Below, one piece after another: positions 40,162 to 47,576 of a DNA stretch of 64,000 bases. The notes under the pieces were generated by a model, which saw only the letters and a program-made list of their open reading frames with translations, ran no database searches and was not told the DNA's origin. Location: positions 1 to 64,000 of the forward strand of contig NZ_JAAMQI010000022.1 in assembly GCF_013523165.1 (NCBI RefSeq), read 5' to 3'. The number at the start of each line of letters is the position of its first letter. The stretch's first letter is position 1. The translations under genes and the position numbers were made by a program. The stretch comes from Pseudomonas entomophila (GTDB lineage: Bacteria; Pseudomonadota; Gammaproteobacteria; Pseudomonadales; Pseudomonadaceae).

Positions 40162-40177
40162 CTGGTTAAATTTACAG
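40162..40177. promoter_or_regulatory. LexA (SOS) box of uvrB
   Basis: CTG followed by ten mostly A/T bases and CAG, matching the LexA consensus CTG-N10-CAG, sits 26 bases before the uvrB start. A TAGACT -10-like sequence at about 40155-40160 abuts it, so LexA binding would block RNA polymerase. This makes uvrB a DNA-damage-induced gene, as in E. coli. Confidence 0.85.
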
Positions 40178-40203
40178 TTAAGCACGACGACCGAGGTACT
40201 TTC

Positions 40204-42219
40204 ATGTCCGAGTTTGAGCTCGTCACCCGATTCGCGCCCGCAGGCGATCAGCCGGAGGCCATCCGTCAGATGGTCGAGGGTATCGAGGCAGGGCTGGCGC
40301 ACCAGACCTTGCTGGGCGTGACCGGCTCGGGCAAGACCTTCAGCATCGCCAACGTGATCGCCCAGGTGAAACGCCCGACGCTGATCCTGGCGCCGAACAA
40401 GACCCTCGCCGCGCAGCTGTACGGCGAGTTCAAGACGTTCTTCCCGAACAACGCGGTGGAGTACTTCGTCTCGTACTACGACTACTACCAGCCCGAAGCC
40501 TACGTGCCGTCCTCCGACACCTTCATCGAGAAGGACGCCTCGATCAACGACCACATCGAGCAGATGCGCCTGTCGGCGACCAAGGCCCTGCTGGAGCGTC
40601 GCGATGCGATCATCGTCACCACGGTGTCGTGCATCTACGGTCTGGGCAGCCCGGAAACCTACCTGAAGATGGTCCTGCACATCGACCGCGGCGACAAGCT
40701 CGATCAGCGTGCGCTGCTGCGCCGCCTGGCCGACCTTCAGTACACCCGCAACGAGATGGACTTCGTCCGTGCCACCTTCCGCGTGCGCGGTGACGTGGTG
40801 GACATCTTCCCGGCCGAATCGGACCTGGAGGCCATTCGGGTCGAGCTGTTCGACGACGAAGTCGAGAGCCTGGCGGCCTTCGACCCCCTGACCGGCGAGG
40901 TGATCCGCAAGCTGCCGCGTTTCACGTTCTACCCCAAGTCGCACTACGTGACCCCGCGCGAGACGTTGCTGGGCGCCGTGGAGGGCATCAAGGAAGAGCT
41001 GAAGGACCGGCTCGAGTACCTGCACAAGAACAACAAGCTGGTCGAGGCGCAGCGCCTGGAGCAGCGCACCCGCTTCGACGTGGAGATGATCCTCGAGCTG
41101 GGCTACTGCAACGGCATCGAGAACTACTCGCGCTATCTGTCGGGCCGACCTGCCGGGGCGCCACCGCCTACCTTGTACGACTATCTGCCAGCAGACGCGC
41201 TGCTGGTGATCGACGAGTCCCACGTCAGCGTGCCGCAGGTGGGAGCGATGTACAAAGGCGACCGCTCGCGCAAGGAGACCCTGGTGGAATACGGGTTCCG
41301 CCTGCCGTCGGCACTGGACAACCGGCCCATGCGGTTCGACGAGTGGGAGGCGGTCAGCCCGCAGACCATCTTCGTGTCGGCCACGCCCGGCCCCTATGAG
41401 CAGGAACATGCCGGCCGGGTGATCGAGCAGGTGGTGCGACCGACCGGTCTGGTCGACCCGGAGATCGAGATTCGCCCGGCGTTGACCCAGGTGGACGACC
41501 TGCTTTCGGAAATCCGCAAGCGCGTCGCCATCGACGAGCGGGTGCTGGTCACCACCTTGACCAAGCGCATGTCCGAAGACCTGACCGACTACCTGGCCGA
41601 CCACGACGTGCGGGTGCGCTACCTGCACTCGGACATCGACACGGTCGAGCGGGTCGAGATCATTCGCGACCTGCGCCTGGGCACCTTCGATGTGCTGGTG
41701 GGGATCAACCTGCTGCGTGAGGGCCTGGACATGCCCGAGGTGTCGCTGGTGGCCGTGCTCGATGCCGACAAGGAAGGCTTCCTGCGTTCCGAGCGGTCGC
41801 TGATCCAGACCGTGGGCCGTGCGGCGCGTAACCTCAACGGGCATGCGATCCTCTACGCCGACCAGATCACCGGCTCGATGCAGCGAGCCATGGACGAGAC
41901 CGCTCGACGCCGGGAAAAGCAGGTCGCCTTCAACGAAGCCAATGGCATCGTGCCCAAGGGCGTGGTCAAGGACATCACCGACATCCTCGAAGGTGCCAGC
42001 GTGCCAGGGGCGCGGAGCAAGAAGCGCAAGGGCGCGGCCAAGGCAGCCGAAGAGACCGCACGTTACGAGGCCGAACTCAGCACGCCGGCGGACATCACCA
42101 AGCGGATCAAGCAGCTCGAAGAGAAGATGTTCCAGTTCGCCCGCGACCTGGAGTTCGAAGCGGCTGCGCAGCTGCGTGACGAGGTCAACCAGTTGCGCGA
42201 GCGATTGCTGACGGCATGA
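40204..42219 (+). CDS. uvrB: Excinuclease ABC subunit B
   Basis: UvrB is the damage-verifying helicase-like subunit of nucleotide excision repair, loaded by UvrA and cut-site partner of UvrC. The 671-residue protein has Walker A (GVTGSGKTF, residues 38-46), the beta-hairpin block [16 protein letters not shown]-like [11 protein letters not shown], the helicase C-terminal motifs [11 protein letters not shown] and QTVGRAARN, and a C-terminal UVR domain that contacts UvrC. The ATG at 40204 directly follows the LexA box. Confidence 0.98.
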   Translation: MSEFELVTRFAPAGDQPEAIRQMVEGIEAGLAHQTLLGVTGSGKTFSIANVIAQVKRPTLILAPNKTLAAQLYGEFKTFFPNNAVEYFVSYYDYYQPEAYVPSSDTFIEKDASINDHIEQMRLSATKALLERRDAIIVTTVSCIYGLGSPETYLKMVLHIDRGDKLDQRALLRRLADLQYTRNEMDFVRATFRVRGDVVDIFPAESDLEAIRVELFDDEVESLAAFDPLTGEVIRKLPRFTFYPKSHYVTPRETLLGAVEGIKEELKDRLEYLHKNNKLVEAQRLEQRTRFDVEMILELGYCNGIENYSRYLSGRPAGAPPPTLYDYLPADALLVIDESHVSVPQVGAMYKGDRSRKETLVEYGFRLPSALDNRPMRFDEWEAVSPQTIFVSATPGPYEQEHAGRVIEQVVRPTGLVDPEIEIRPALTQVDDLLSEIRKRVAIDERVLVTTLTKRMSEDLTDYLADHDVRVRYLHSDIDTVERVEIIRDLRLGTFDVLVGINLLREGLDMPEVSLVAVLDADKEGFLRSERSLIQTVGRAARNLNGHAILYADQITGSMQRAMDETARRREKQVAFNEANGIVPKGVVKDITDILEGASVPGARSKKRKGAAKAAEETARYEAELSTPADITKRIKQLEEKMFQFARDLEFEAAAQLRDEVNQLRERLLTA

Positions 42220-42460
42220 GAAGTGGGTTCCAGGCGGGTCGTCATCGAGACCTGTGTGCTGCAGCCGGCAGGAGCGGCATGGTACGTGTCCGCCTGGGAC
42301 ATGGAGTGGGCTGATCTTATGGCCCCAGCGGGCCAGGCCCTTCAACGGCTTTGGAAAAAGCCTCAAGACAGGGTCACTATTGCACCCATGGATCCACCGG
42401 CACGATACAAGCACACGCAGCCCTCCTGTGGGAGATTCTATGGTTTCTGCCAAGTGCTAA

Positions 42461-42504
42461 TGTGGGCCTTGCAGGCCCAATCGCGGCACAGGGGCCGCTC
42501 CTAC
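42461..42504 (-). repeat. REP element, copy 1 of an inverted pair
   Basis: GGGCC(TTGCA)GGCCCAA joins the core ATCGCGGCACAGGGGCCGCT. It is the reverse complement of the copy at 42549-42592 and of the copy at the window start. Confidence 0.8.
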
Positions 42505-42548
42505 ACCCGTAGCCACACCGCGGGGTTGCAAAGCTATCGCGGTCACCT

Positions 42549-42592
42549 GTGGGAGCGGCCCCAGTGCCGCGATTGGGCCCGCAGGGCCCACA
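42549..42592 (+). repeat. REP element, copy 2 of an inverted pair
   Basis: GTGGGAGCGGCCCCAGTGCC leads into CGCGATTGGGCCCGCAGGGC. With copy 1 about 45 bases away in inverse orientation it forms a BIME-like pair. Confidence 0.8.
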
Positions 42593-42675
42593 GGATCAGC
42601 CCCCACGTCAGCTCAGAAAAGCCCGCCCCTACGAAACTGCTGGCCCGCGATCACGTCAATGCCACCGACCTGTGA

Positions 42676-42729
42676 GGGCTTGCCCGCGATAGCGTCCGGT
42701 CCATCACCGCCTGCATCGCGGGCAAGCCC
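42676..42729. repeat. REP hairpin pair, third element
   Basis: GGGCTTGCCCGCGAT (42676-42690) and its exact complement ATCGCGGGCAAGCCC (42715-42729) flank 24 bases. This is the classical P. putida REP core in head-to-head arrangement. Confidence 0.82.
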
Positions 42730-42916
42730 GCTCCCACACACGAAGTGAACCGCTCTGCCAGATCGGCAATGTGGTCCGCCTCGTTAGGTAAGGCCCGCAG
42801 GGCCTACAGCACCCGGACGGAGGCCAGGGCAGGGCGCATCGGTCTCCCATGGCTGGAGCCCGATACCCGCTCCCTGCTAACATCCGGGCTTCGTTTCATT
42901 CCAGCCCGAGAGTCCA

Positions 42917-44398
42917 ATGACCACCGTTCGCACGCGTATCGCGCCGTCGCCCACTGGCGATCCCCACGTAGGCACTGCCTACATCGCCCTGTTCAACTAT
43001 TGCTTCGCCAAGCAACACGGCGGCGAGTTCATCCTGCGCATCGAGGACACCGATCAGTTGCGCTCGACGCGCGAGTCGGAACAGCAGATCTTCGACGCCC
43101 TGCGCTGGCTCGGCATCGAATGGAACGAAGGCCCGGACGTGGGCGGCCCGCATGGCCCGTACCGGCAGAGCGAGCGGGGCGAAATCTACGCCAAATACGC
43201 CAAGGAACTGGTCGAGGCCGGTCACGCCTTCTACTGCTTCTGCACCGCCGAAGAGCTCGACCAGATGCGCGCCGAGCAGACCGCCCGTGGTGAAACGCCA
43301 CGCTATGACGGTCGTGCCCTGAAGCTCGAGCCACAAGAGGTCCAGCGTCGCCTGGCCGCCGGCGAGCCGCACGTGATCCGCATGAAGGTGCCGAGCGAGG
43401 GCGTCTGCGTGGTGCCGGACATGCTGCGTGGCGAGGTCGAGATCCCGTGGGACCGCATGGACATGCAGGTGCTGATGAAGACCGACGGTCTGCCGACCTA
43501 CTTCCTGGCCAACGTGGTCGACGACCACCTGATGGGCATCACCCATGTCCTGCGTGGCGAGGAATGGCTGCCATCGGCGCCCAAGCTGATCAAGCTGTAC
43601 GAATACTTCGGCTGGGAGCAGCCCAAGCTGTGCTACATGCCGCTGCTGCGCAATCCGGACAAGAGCAAGCTGTCCAAGCGCAAGAACCCCACGTCCGTGA
43701 CCTTCTACGAGCGCATGGGCTTCATGCCCGAGGCGATGCTCAACTACCTGGGGCGCATGGGCTGGTCGATGCCCGACGAGCGCGAGAAGTTCTCGCTGGA
43801 CGAGATGGTCGAGCACTTCGACCTGTCGCGCGTCTCGCTGGGTGGCCCGATCTTCGACATCGAGAAACTCTCCTGGCTCAACGGCCAGTGGCTGCGTGAC
43901 CTGCCCGTCGAAGCGTTTGCCCAGCGCGTGCGTGACTGGGCCTTCAACCCTGATTACCTGATGGCCATCGCGCCGCACGTGCAGGGCCGCGTCGAGACCT
44001 TCAGCCAGATCGCGCCCCTGGCCGGCTTCTTCTTCGAAGGGGCGGTCAAGCTCGATACCACGCTGTTCGCCCACAAGAAAATCTCGCCCGACCAGGTGCG
44101 CCAGGTCATGCAGCTGATCCTGTGGAAGCTCGAGAGCCTGCGTCAGTGGGACAAGGAGCGCATCACCGCGACTATCCAGGCCGTGGTCGACGGGCTCGGC
44201 CTGAAGCTGCGCGATGCCATGCCGCTGATGTTCGCCGCGATCACCGGCCAGTCCAGCTCGGTCTCGGTGCTCGACGCCATGGAGATCCTGGGCCCCGACC
44301 TGACGCGCTACCGCCTGCGCCAGGCGCTGGAGCAGCTGGGTGGCGTCTCCAAGAAAGAGAACAAGGAGTGGGAAAAGCTGCTGCTCACCCTCGACTGA
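42917..44398 (+). CDS. gltX: Glutamyl-tRNA synthetase
   Basis: GltX charges tRNA-Glu with glutamate. The 493-residue class I synthetase has the HIGH-type motif [13 protein letters not shown], the [11 protein letters not shown] block, the GEEWLPS loop and the KMSKS-type [10 protein letters not shown]. The length and the HVGT variant fit the Pseudomonas GltX1. It lies just upstream of two tRNA-Glu genes, its own substrates, although separated from them by a promoter. Confidence 0.97.
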   Translation: MTTVRTRIAPSPTGDPHVGTAYIALFNYCFAKQHGGEFILRIEDTDQLRSTRESEQQIFDALRWLGIEWNEGPDVGGPHGPYRQSERGEIYAKYAKELVEAGHAFYCFCTAEELDQMRAEQTARGETPRYDGRALKLEPQEVQRRLAAGEPHVIRMKVPSEGVCVVPDMLRGEVEIPWDRMDMQVLMKTDGLPTYFLANVVDDHLMGITHVLRGEEWLPSAPKLIKLYEYFGWEQPKLCYMPLLRNPDKSKLSKRKNPTSVTFYERMGFMPEAMLNYLGRMGWSMPDEREKFSLDEMVEHFDLSRVSLGGPIFDIEKLSWLNGQWLRDLPVEAFAQRVRDWAFNPDYLMAIAPHVQGRVETFSQIAPLAGFFFEGAVKLDTTLFAHKKISPDQVRQVMQLILWKLESLRQWDKERITATIQAVVDGLGLKLRDAMPLMFAAITGQSSSVSVLDAMEILGPDLTRYRLRQALEQLGGVSKKENKEWEKLLLTLD

Positions 44399-44508
44399 GT
44401 GCGGGGCAGGGGGCGGTAAGTCGCACGCAGCAAGCAGAAGCGTATCAGCGCTGCCGCCCAGCGTGCAGCTTGCCGCTCACCTCCAAGGTAAGTGATTGTT
44501 ATGCCAGA

Positions 44509-44568
44509 AAATTTTTTTCAACTTTTTTGAAAAATATGTTTGACAGGCGTTCGATCCGATCTTAATAT
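44509..44568 (+). promoter_or_regulatory. Strong promoter of the tRNA cluster with UP element
   Basis: TTGACA (44540-44545) and TAATAT (44563-44568) are spaced by 17 bases. A 30-bp A/T-tract lies upstream (UP element) and a GC-rich discriminator (GCGCCCCG) follows, the hallmark of stringently controlled stable-RNA promoters. Confidence 0.85.
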
Positions 44569-44644
44569 GCGCCCCGTCCACAGCGATGAACGAAACGAAA
44601 CGCCAGACACCCAGTTAGGCGAATCGAGTTCAAAGCGACAACGT

Positions 44645-44720
44645 GGGGCTATAGCTCAGCTGGGAGAGCGCCTGCATGGCATGCAGGAGGTCAGCGGTTC
44701 GATCCCGCTTAGCTCCACCA
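44645..44720 (+). tRNA. tRNA-Ala (GGC), copy 1
   Basis: A 76-nt cloverleaf with encoded CCA. Anticodon loop ATGGCAT gives anticodon GGC. Identical to copy 2. Confidence 0.97.
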
Positions 44721-44796
44721 TATTCCGCTTCACGACCTCTCGGGGTTGGGAAGCAAGACCGGGTCCAGCAACCGGGTCTTGAAGGTAAGAAGGTTC

Positions 44797-44872
44797 GTCC
44801 CCTTCGTCTAGTGGCCTAGGACACCGCCCTTTCACGGCGGTAACAGGGGTTCGAGTCCCCTAGGGGACGCCA
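44797..44872 (+). tRNA. tRNA-Glu (TTC), copy 1
   Basis: A 76-nt cloverleaf with acceptor GTCCCCT/AGGGGAC and encoded CCA. The anticodon loop CTTTCAC gives TTC. Identical to copy 2. Confidence 0.97.
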
Positions 44873-44924
44873 GTTTCACACAAGTGCCATCATCGATGAC
44901 GCTGGGCCGCGAGGCTAGAAATCT

Positions 44925-45000
44925 GGGGCTATAGCTCAGCTGGGAGAGCGCCTGCATGGCATGCAGGAGGTCAGCGGTTCGATCCCGCTTAGCTCCACCA
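44925..45000 (+). tRNA. tRNA-Ala (GGC), copy 2
   Basis: Identical in all 76 positions to the copy at 44645. It is part of a tandem Ala-Glu duplication. Confidence 0.97.
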
Positions 45001-45044
45001 ATTTTGCCAGGGTTCGTGAAAACGGACCTGCACGAAGGTTACAT

Positions 45045-45120
45045 GTCCCCTTCGTCTAGTGGCCTAGGACACCGCCCTTTCACGGCGGTAACAGGGGTTC
45101 GAGTCCCCTAGGGGACGCCA
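45045..45120 (+). tRNA. tRNA-Glu (TTC), copy 2
   Basis: Identical to the copy at 44797. It closes the cluster and is followed by a terminator. Confidence 0.97.
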
Positions 45121-45147
45121 TTTTTACCCGCGTTTTGCGGGACCTTT

Positions 45148-45180
45148 AAGGCTCATTCGAATATTGAATGGGCCTTTTGT
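45148..45180 (+). terminator. Terminator of the tRNA cluster
   Basis: Stem AAGGCTCATTC / GAATGGGCCTT (with one G-U pair) is followed by TTTT. Confidence 0.82.
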
Positions 45181-45293
45181 TTGTCCGTCGTAAACACCCT
45201 GTCGCCATATGACGCCGTCGAGTTCGAGCAGGTGCGAGCGGTCAGGGCCTTGCATCCGGTACACTGGTGCGGTCCTCACGATCAGGAGACGGC

Positions 45294-45734
45294 ATGAGCT
45301 GGGATCTGGAAACGCCATTCATCATCGACCTGCGCGTCGGTGCCGAAGACATCGACGGGTTGGGTCATGCCAACAACGCGGTCTACGTCACCTGGCTGGA
45401 GCGTTGCGCGTGGCGCCATTCCCAATGGCTGGGGCTGGACCTGGCCGAGTACCGGCGCCTGGATCGTGCGATGGCCGTGCACCGCCACGAGATCGACTAC
45501 CTGGCCGCGACCCACCAGGATGACGAACTGCAACTGGCCACCTGGATCGTGGACTGGGACCAGCGCCTGCGCATGAACCGCCGCTTCCAGCTCAAGCGCC
45601 CCAGTGACGGCACGACCGTGCTGCGCGCCCAGACCACCTTCGTGTGCATCGAGCTCTCCACCGGCAAGCCCAAGCGCATGCCGAGCGAGTTTCTCGAGCG
45701 TTACCAGCCCGTGCAGGCGGACGGCGAGCGGTAA
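45294..45734 (+). CDS. Acyl-CoA thioesterase (4HBT hotdog family)
   Basis: The 146-residue protein has the 4HBT active-site block [19 protein letters not shown], in which an aspartate and an asparagine/histidine pair act in thioester hydrolysis. It resembles YbgC/FcbC-like acyl-CoA thioesterases; the acyl group is not identifiable. The ATG at 45294 is preceded by AGGAGA. It is probably monocistronic. Confidence 0.9.
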   Translation: MSWDLETPFIIDLRVGAEDIDGLGHANNAVYVTWLERCAWRHSQWLGLDLAEYRRLDRAMAVHRHEIDYLAATHQDDELQLATWIVDWDQRLRMNRRFQLKRPSDGTTVLRAQTTFVCIELSTGKPKRMPSEFLERYQPVQADGER

Positions 45735-45894
45735 GCCGCCCGCTGCGCGTGGCCAGCTACATGCCACATGCCACAAGCCACATCGCGGCGCGGTTCGTTT
45801 GCTGGCCGTGTGCCCCTCACAGCCCCAACGTCATGCATCACCTGTCCCCACACCGATCCACTCGAAACGGCCGCCGCCTTCCTCGGAGACCCCC

Positions 45895-46866
45895 ATGCAA
45901 ATAGCCTTGGCCCCAATGGAAGGGCTGGTCGACAACATCCTGCGTGACGTGCTCACCCGCACCGGCGGTATCGATTGGTGCGTCACCGAGTTCATCCGCG
46001 TGTGCGATCGGCTGTTGCCGCCTGCGCAGTTCGACAAGCTGGCGCCCGAGCTTCGGCAGGGTGCCCGGACGGCCGCAGGCGTGCCCATGCGTGTGCAGCT
46101 GCTGGGGTCCGACCCGGTGTGCCTGGCCGAGAATGCCGTGCTGGCCTGCGAACTGGGCGCCCCGGTCATCGACCTCAACTTCGGGTGCCCAGCCAAGACC
46201 GTCAACAAGTCGCGTGGGGGTGCGGTGCTGCTCAAGGAGCCCGACCTGCTGCATGCGATCGTCAGTGAAGTCCGGCGCGCCGTACCGGCGCACATTCCGG
46301 TCACGGCCAAGATGCGCCTGGGCTTCGAGACGCCCGATGGCGCGATGGACTGCGCCCGGGCCTTGGCCGACGGTGGCGCAGCGCACCTGGTGGTGCATGC
46401 ACGGACCAAGGTCGAAGGCTACAAGCCGCCGGCCCACTGGGAGTGGGTGGCCAAGGTGCAGGACGTGGTCGGCGTGCCGGTGTTCGCCAACGGCGAGATC
46501 TGGAGCGTGGACGATTGGCGACGCTGCAAGGCGGTGAGCGGCGCACGTGACATCATGCTCGGCCGTGGTCTGGTGTCGTGCCCCGACCTGGCCCTGCAGA
46601 TCGCCGCAGCGCACGAAGGGCGCGAATATCGTCCCATGACCTGGCATGCGTTGCTGCCGCTGCTCCAGGCGTTCTGGCAGCAGGCCCAGGCCAAGCTCTC
46701 GCCCCGCTATGCGCCGGGGCGCATGAAACAGTGGGTTTCCATGCTGACGCGCAATTACCCCGAGGCCGTGGCGCTGTTCGCCGAGCTGCGCCGCGAGAGC
46801 GATTGCGCGCGCATCAGTGCGCTGTTGGGGCTGCCGGCGGTGTCGACCGAGCCGTGCGTCGCCTGA
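45895..46866 (+). CDS. dusC: tRNA-dihydrouridine(16) synthase DusC
   Basis: DusC reduces U16 in the D-loop of tRNA with FMN and NADPH. The 323-residue TIM-barrel begins [13 protein letters not shown], with FMN-binding and catalytic [18 protein letters not shown] (the cysteine is the proton donor) and [12 protein letters not shown] near the FMN phosphate. The [11 protein letters not shown] variant is typical of the DusC subfamily rather than DusA/B. The frame extends upstream but family sequence starts at this ATG. Confidence 0.94.
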   Translation: MQIALAPMEGLVDNILRDVLTRTGGIDWCVTEFIRVCDRLLPPAQFDKLAPELRQGARTAAGVPMRVQLLGSDPVCLAENAVLACELGAPVIDLNFGCPAKTVNKSRGGAVLLKEPDLLHAIVSEVRRAVPAHIPVTAKMRLGFETPDGAMDCARALADGGAAHLVVHARTKVEGYKPPAHWEWVAKVQDVVGVPVFANGEIWSVDDWRRCKAVSGARDIMLGRGLVSCPDLALQIAAAHEGREYRPMTWHALLPLLQAFWQQAQAKLSPRYAPGRMKQWVSMLTRNYPEAVALFAELRRESDCARISALLGLPAVSTEPCVA

Positions 46867-46890
46867 GCTGATATTTTTTTGAGTGTGCGC

Positions 46891-46918
46891 CTTGAAAAGG
46901 CACGTCGGGTCCTTATCT
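46891..46918 (+). promoter_or_regulatory. Sigma-32 heat-shock promoter of ibpA
   Basis: CTTGAAA (-35) and CCTTATCT (-10) are spaced by 13 bases, close to the RpoH consensus CTTGAAA-N11-16-CCCCATnT. The predicted start is near 46925. Confidence 0.75.
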
Positions 46919-46925
46919 CTTCAGT

Positions 46926-46985
46926 ACGCGATGCCGAAGTCGGGTCGCGTGATGACTGAACTCGCTGAATCTCAGGAGATGAACC
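46926..46985 (+). promoter_or_regulatory. ROSE-like RNA thermometer in the ibpA leader
   Basis: The roughly 60-nt leader can form two hairpins: ACGCGA/TCGCGT (46926-46931 with 46945-46950), and a 3' hairpin in which CTCGCTGA (46961-46968) pairs with the Shine-Dalgarno segment TCAGGAG (46972-46978), leaving one G (46964) bulged. The anti-SD strand holds TCGCT, the U(U/C)GCU motif of ROSE elements, whose bulged G weakens the helix on heating. It fits the known control of Pseudomonas ibpA. Confidence 0.8.
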
Positions 46986-47429
46986 ATGACTACTGCTTTT
47001 TCGCTCGCTCCACTGTTCCGCCATTCCGTCGGTTTCGACCGTTTCAACGACCTGTTCGAGTCGGCGGCACGTAACGAGACGGGTAGCAGCTACCCGCCCT
47101 ACAACGTGGAAAAACATGGCGATGACCACTACCGCATCGTGATCGCCGCGGCCGGTTTCCAGGAAGCCGATCTCGACCTGCAAGTGGAAAAGGGCGTGCT
47201 GACCGTGACCGGTGGCAAGCGTGACAACGCCAATGGCGAGGTCACCTACCTGCACCAGGGCATCGCTCAACGCGCCTTCAAGCTGTCGTTCCGTCTGGCC
47301 GACCACATCGAGGTCAAGGCCGCGGACCTGGCCAATGGCCTGCTCAGTATCGATCTGCTGCGTCTGGTGCCGGAAGAAGCCAAGGCCAAGCGCATTCCGA
47401 TCAATGGCGAAAAGCCTGCGCTGAACTGA
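46986..47429 (+). CDS. ibpA: Small heat-shock protein, Hsp20/IbpA family
   Basis: The 147-residue chaperone binds unfolding proteins without ATP and keeps them refoldable. It has an N-terminal arm, an alpha-crystallin domain (about residues 35-130, starting NVEKHGDDHYRIVIAAAGF) and the C-terminal KAKRIPING with the I-x-I/V-type anchor. Both transcription (sigma-32) and translation (RNA thermometer) appear heat controlled. A strong terminator follows. Confidence 0.95.
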   Translation: MTTAFSLAPLFRHSVGFDRFNDLFESAARNETGSSYPPYNVEKHGDDHYRIVIAAAGFQEADLDLQVEKGVLTVTGGKRDNANGEVTYLHQGIAQRAFKLSFRLADHIEVKAADLANGLLSIDLLRLVPEEAKAKRIPINGEKPALN

Positions 47430-47484
47430 GCCTGTCGGGTCATGTAACGAGAGCGCCGGTCTGGGGTATGTCACCCTGACCGAC

Positions 47485-47514
47485 ACCGGGGTCGCCTAGC
47501 GACCCCGGTTTTCG
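47485..47514 (+). terminator. Terminator of ibpA
   Basis: Stem ACCGGGGTCGC / GCGACCCCGGT with a three-base loop, followed by TTTTC. Confidence 0.9.
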
Positions 47515-47576
47515 TTGTGCCTTCTGATCCTGTCGTCTTCTCGACACCGTGGCCGCCCCAGGGCTCCCGCGCTGGC

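Larger units (their letters stand above)
42220..42916. other. REP-rich intergenic region between uvrB and gltX
   Basis: This 697-bp stretch has no supportable gene: a 150-codon frame covers it but runs through the repeats. It contains three large REP-type elements and smaller related palindromes. The gltX promoter must lie in its last 100 bases. Confidence 0.8.

Noticed and set aside
42223-42675. 150-codon frame between uvrB and gltX
   Set aside because: It is made mostly of REP elements, with Arg/His/Gly/Ala-rich text and no family sequence.
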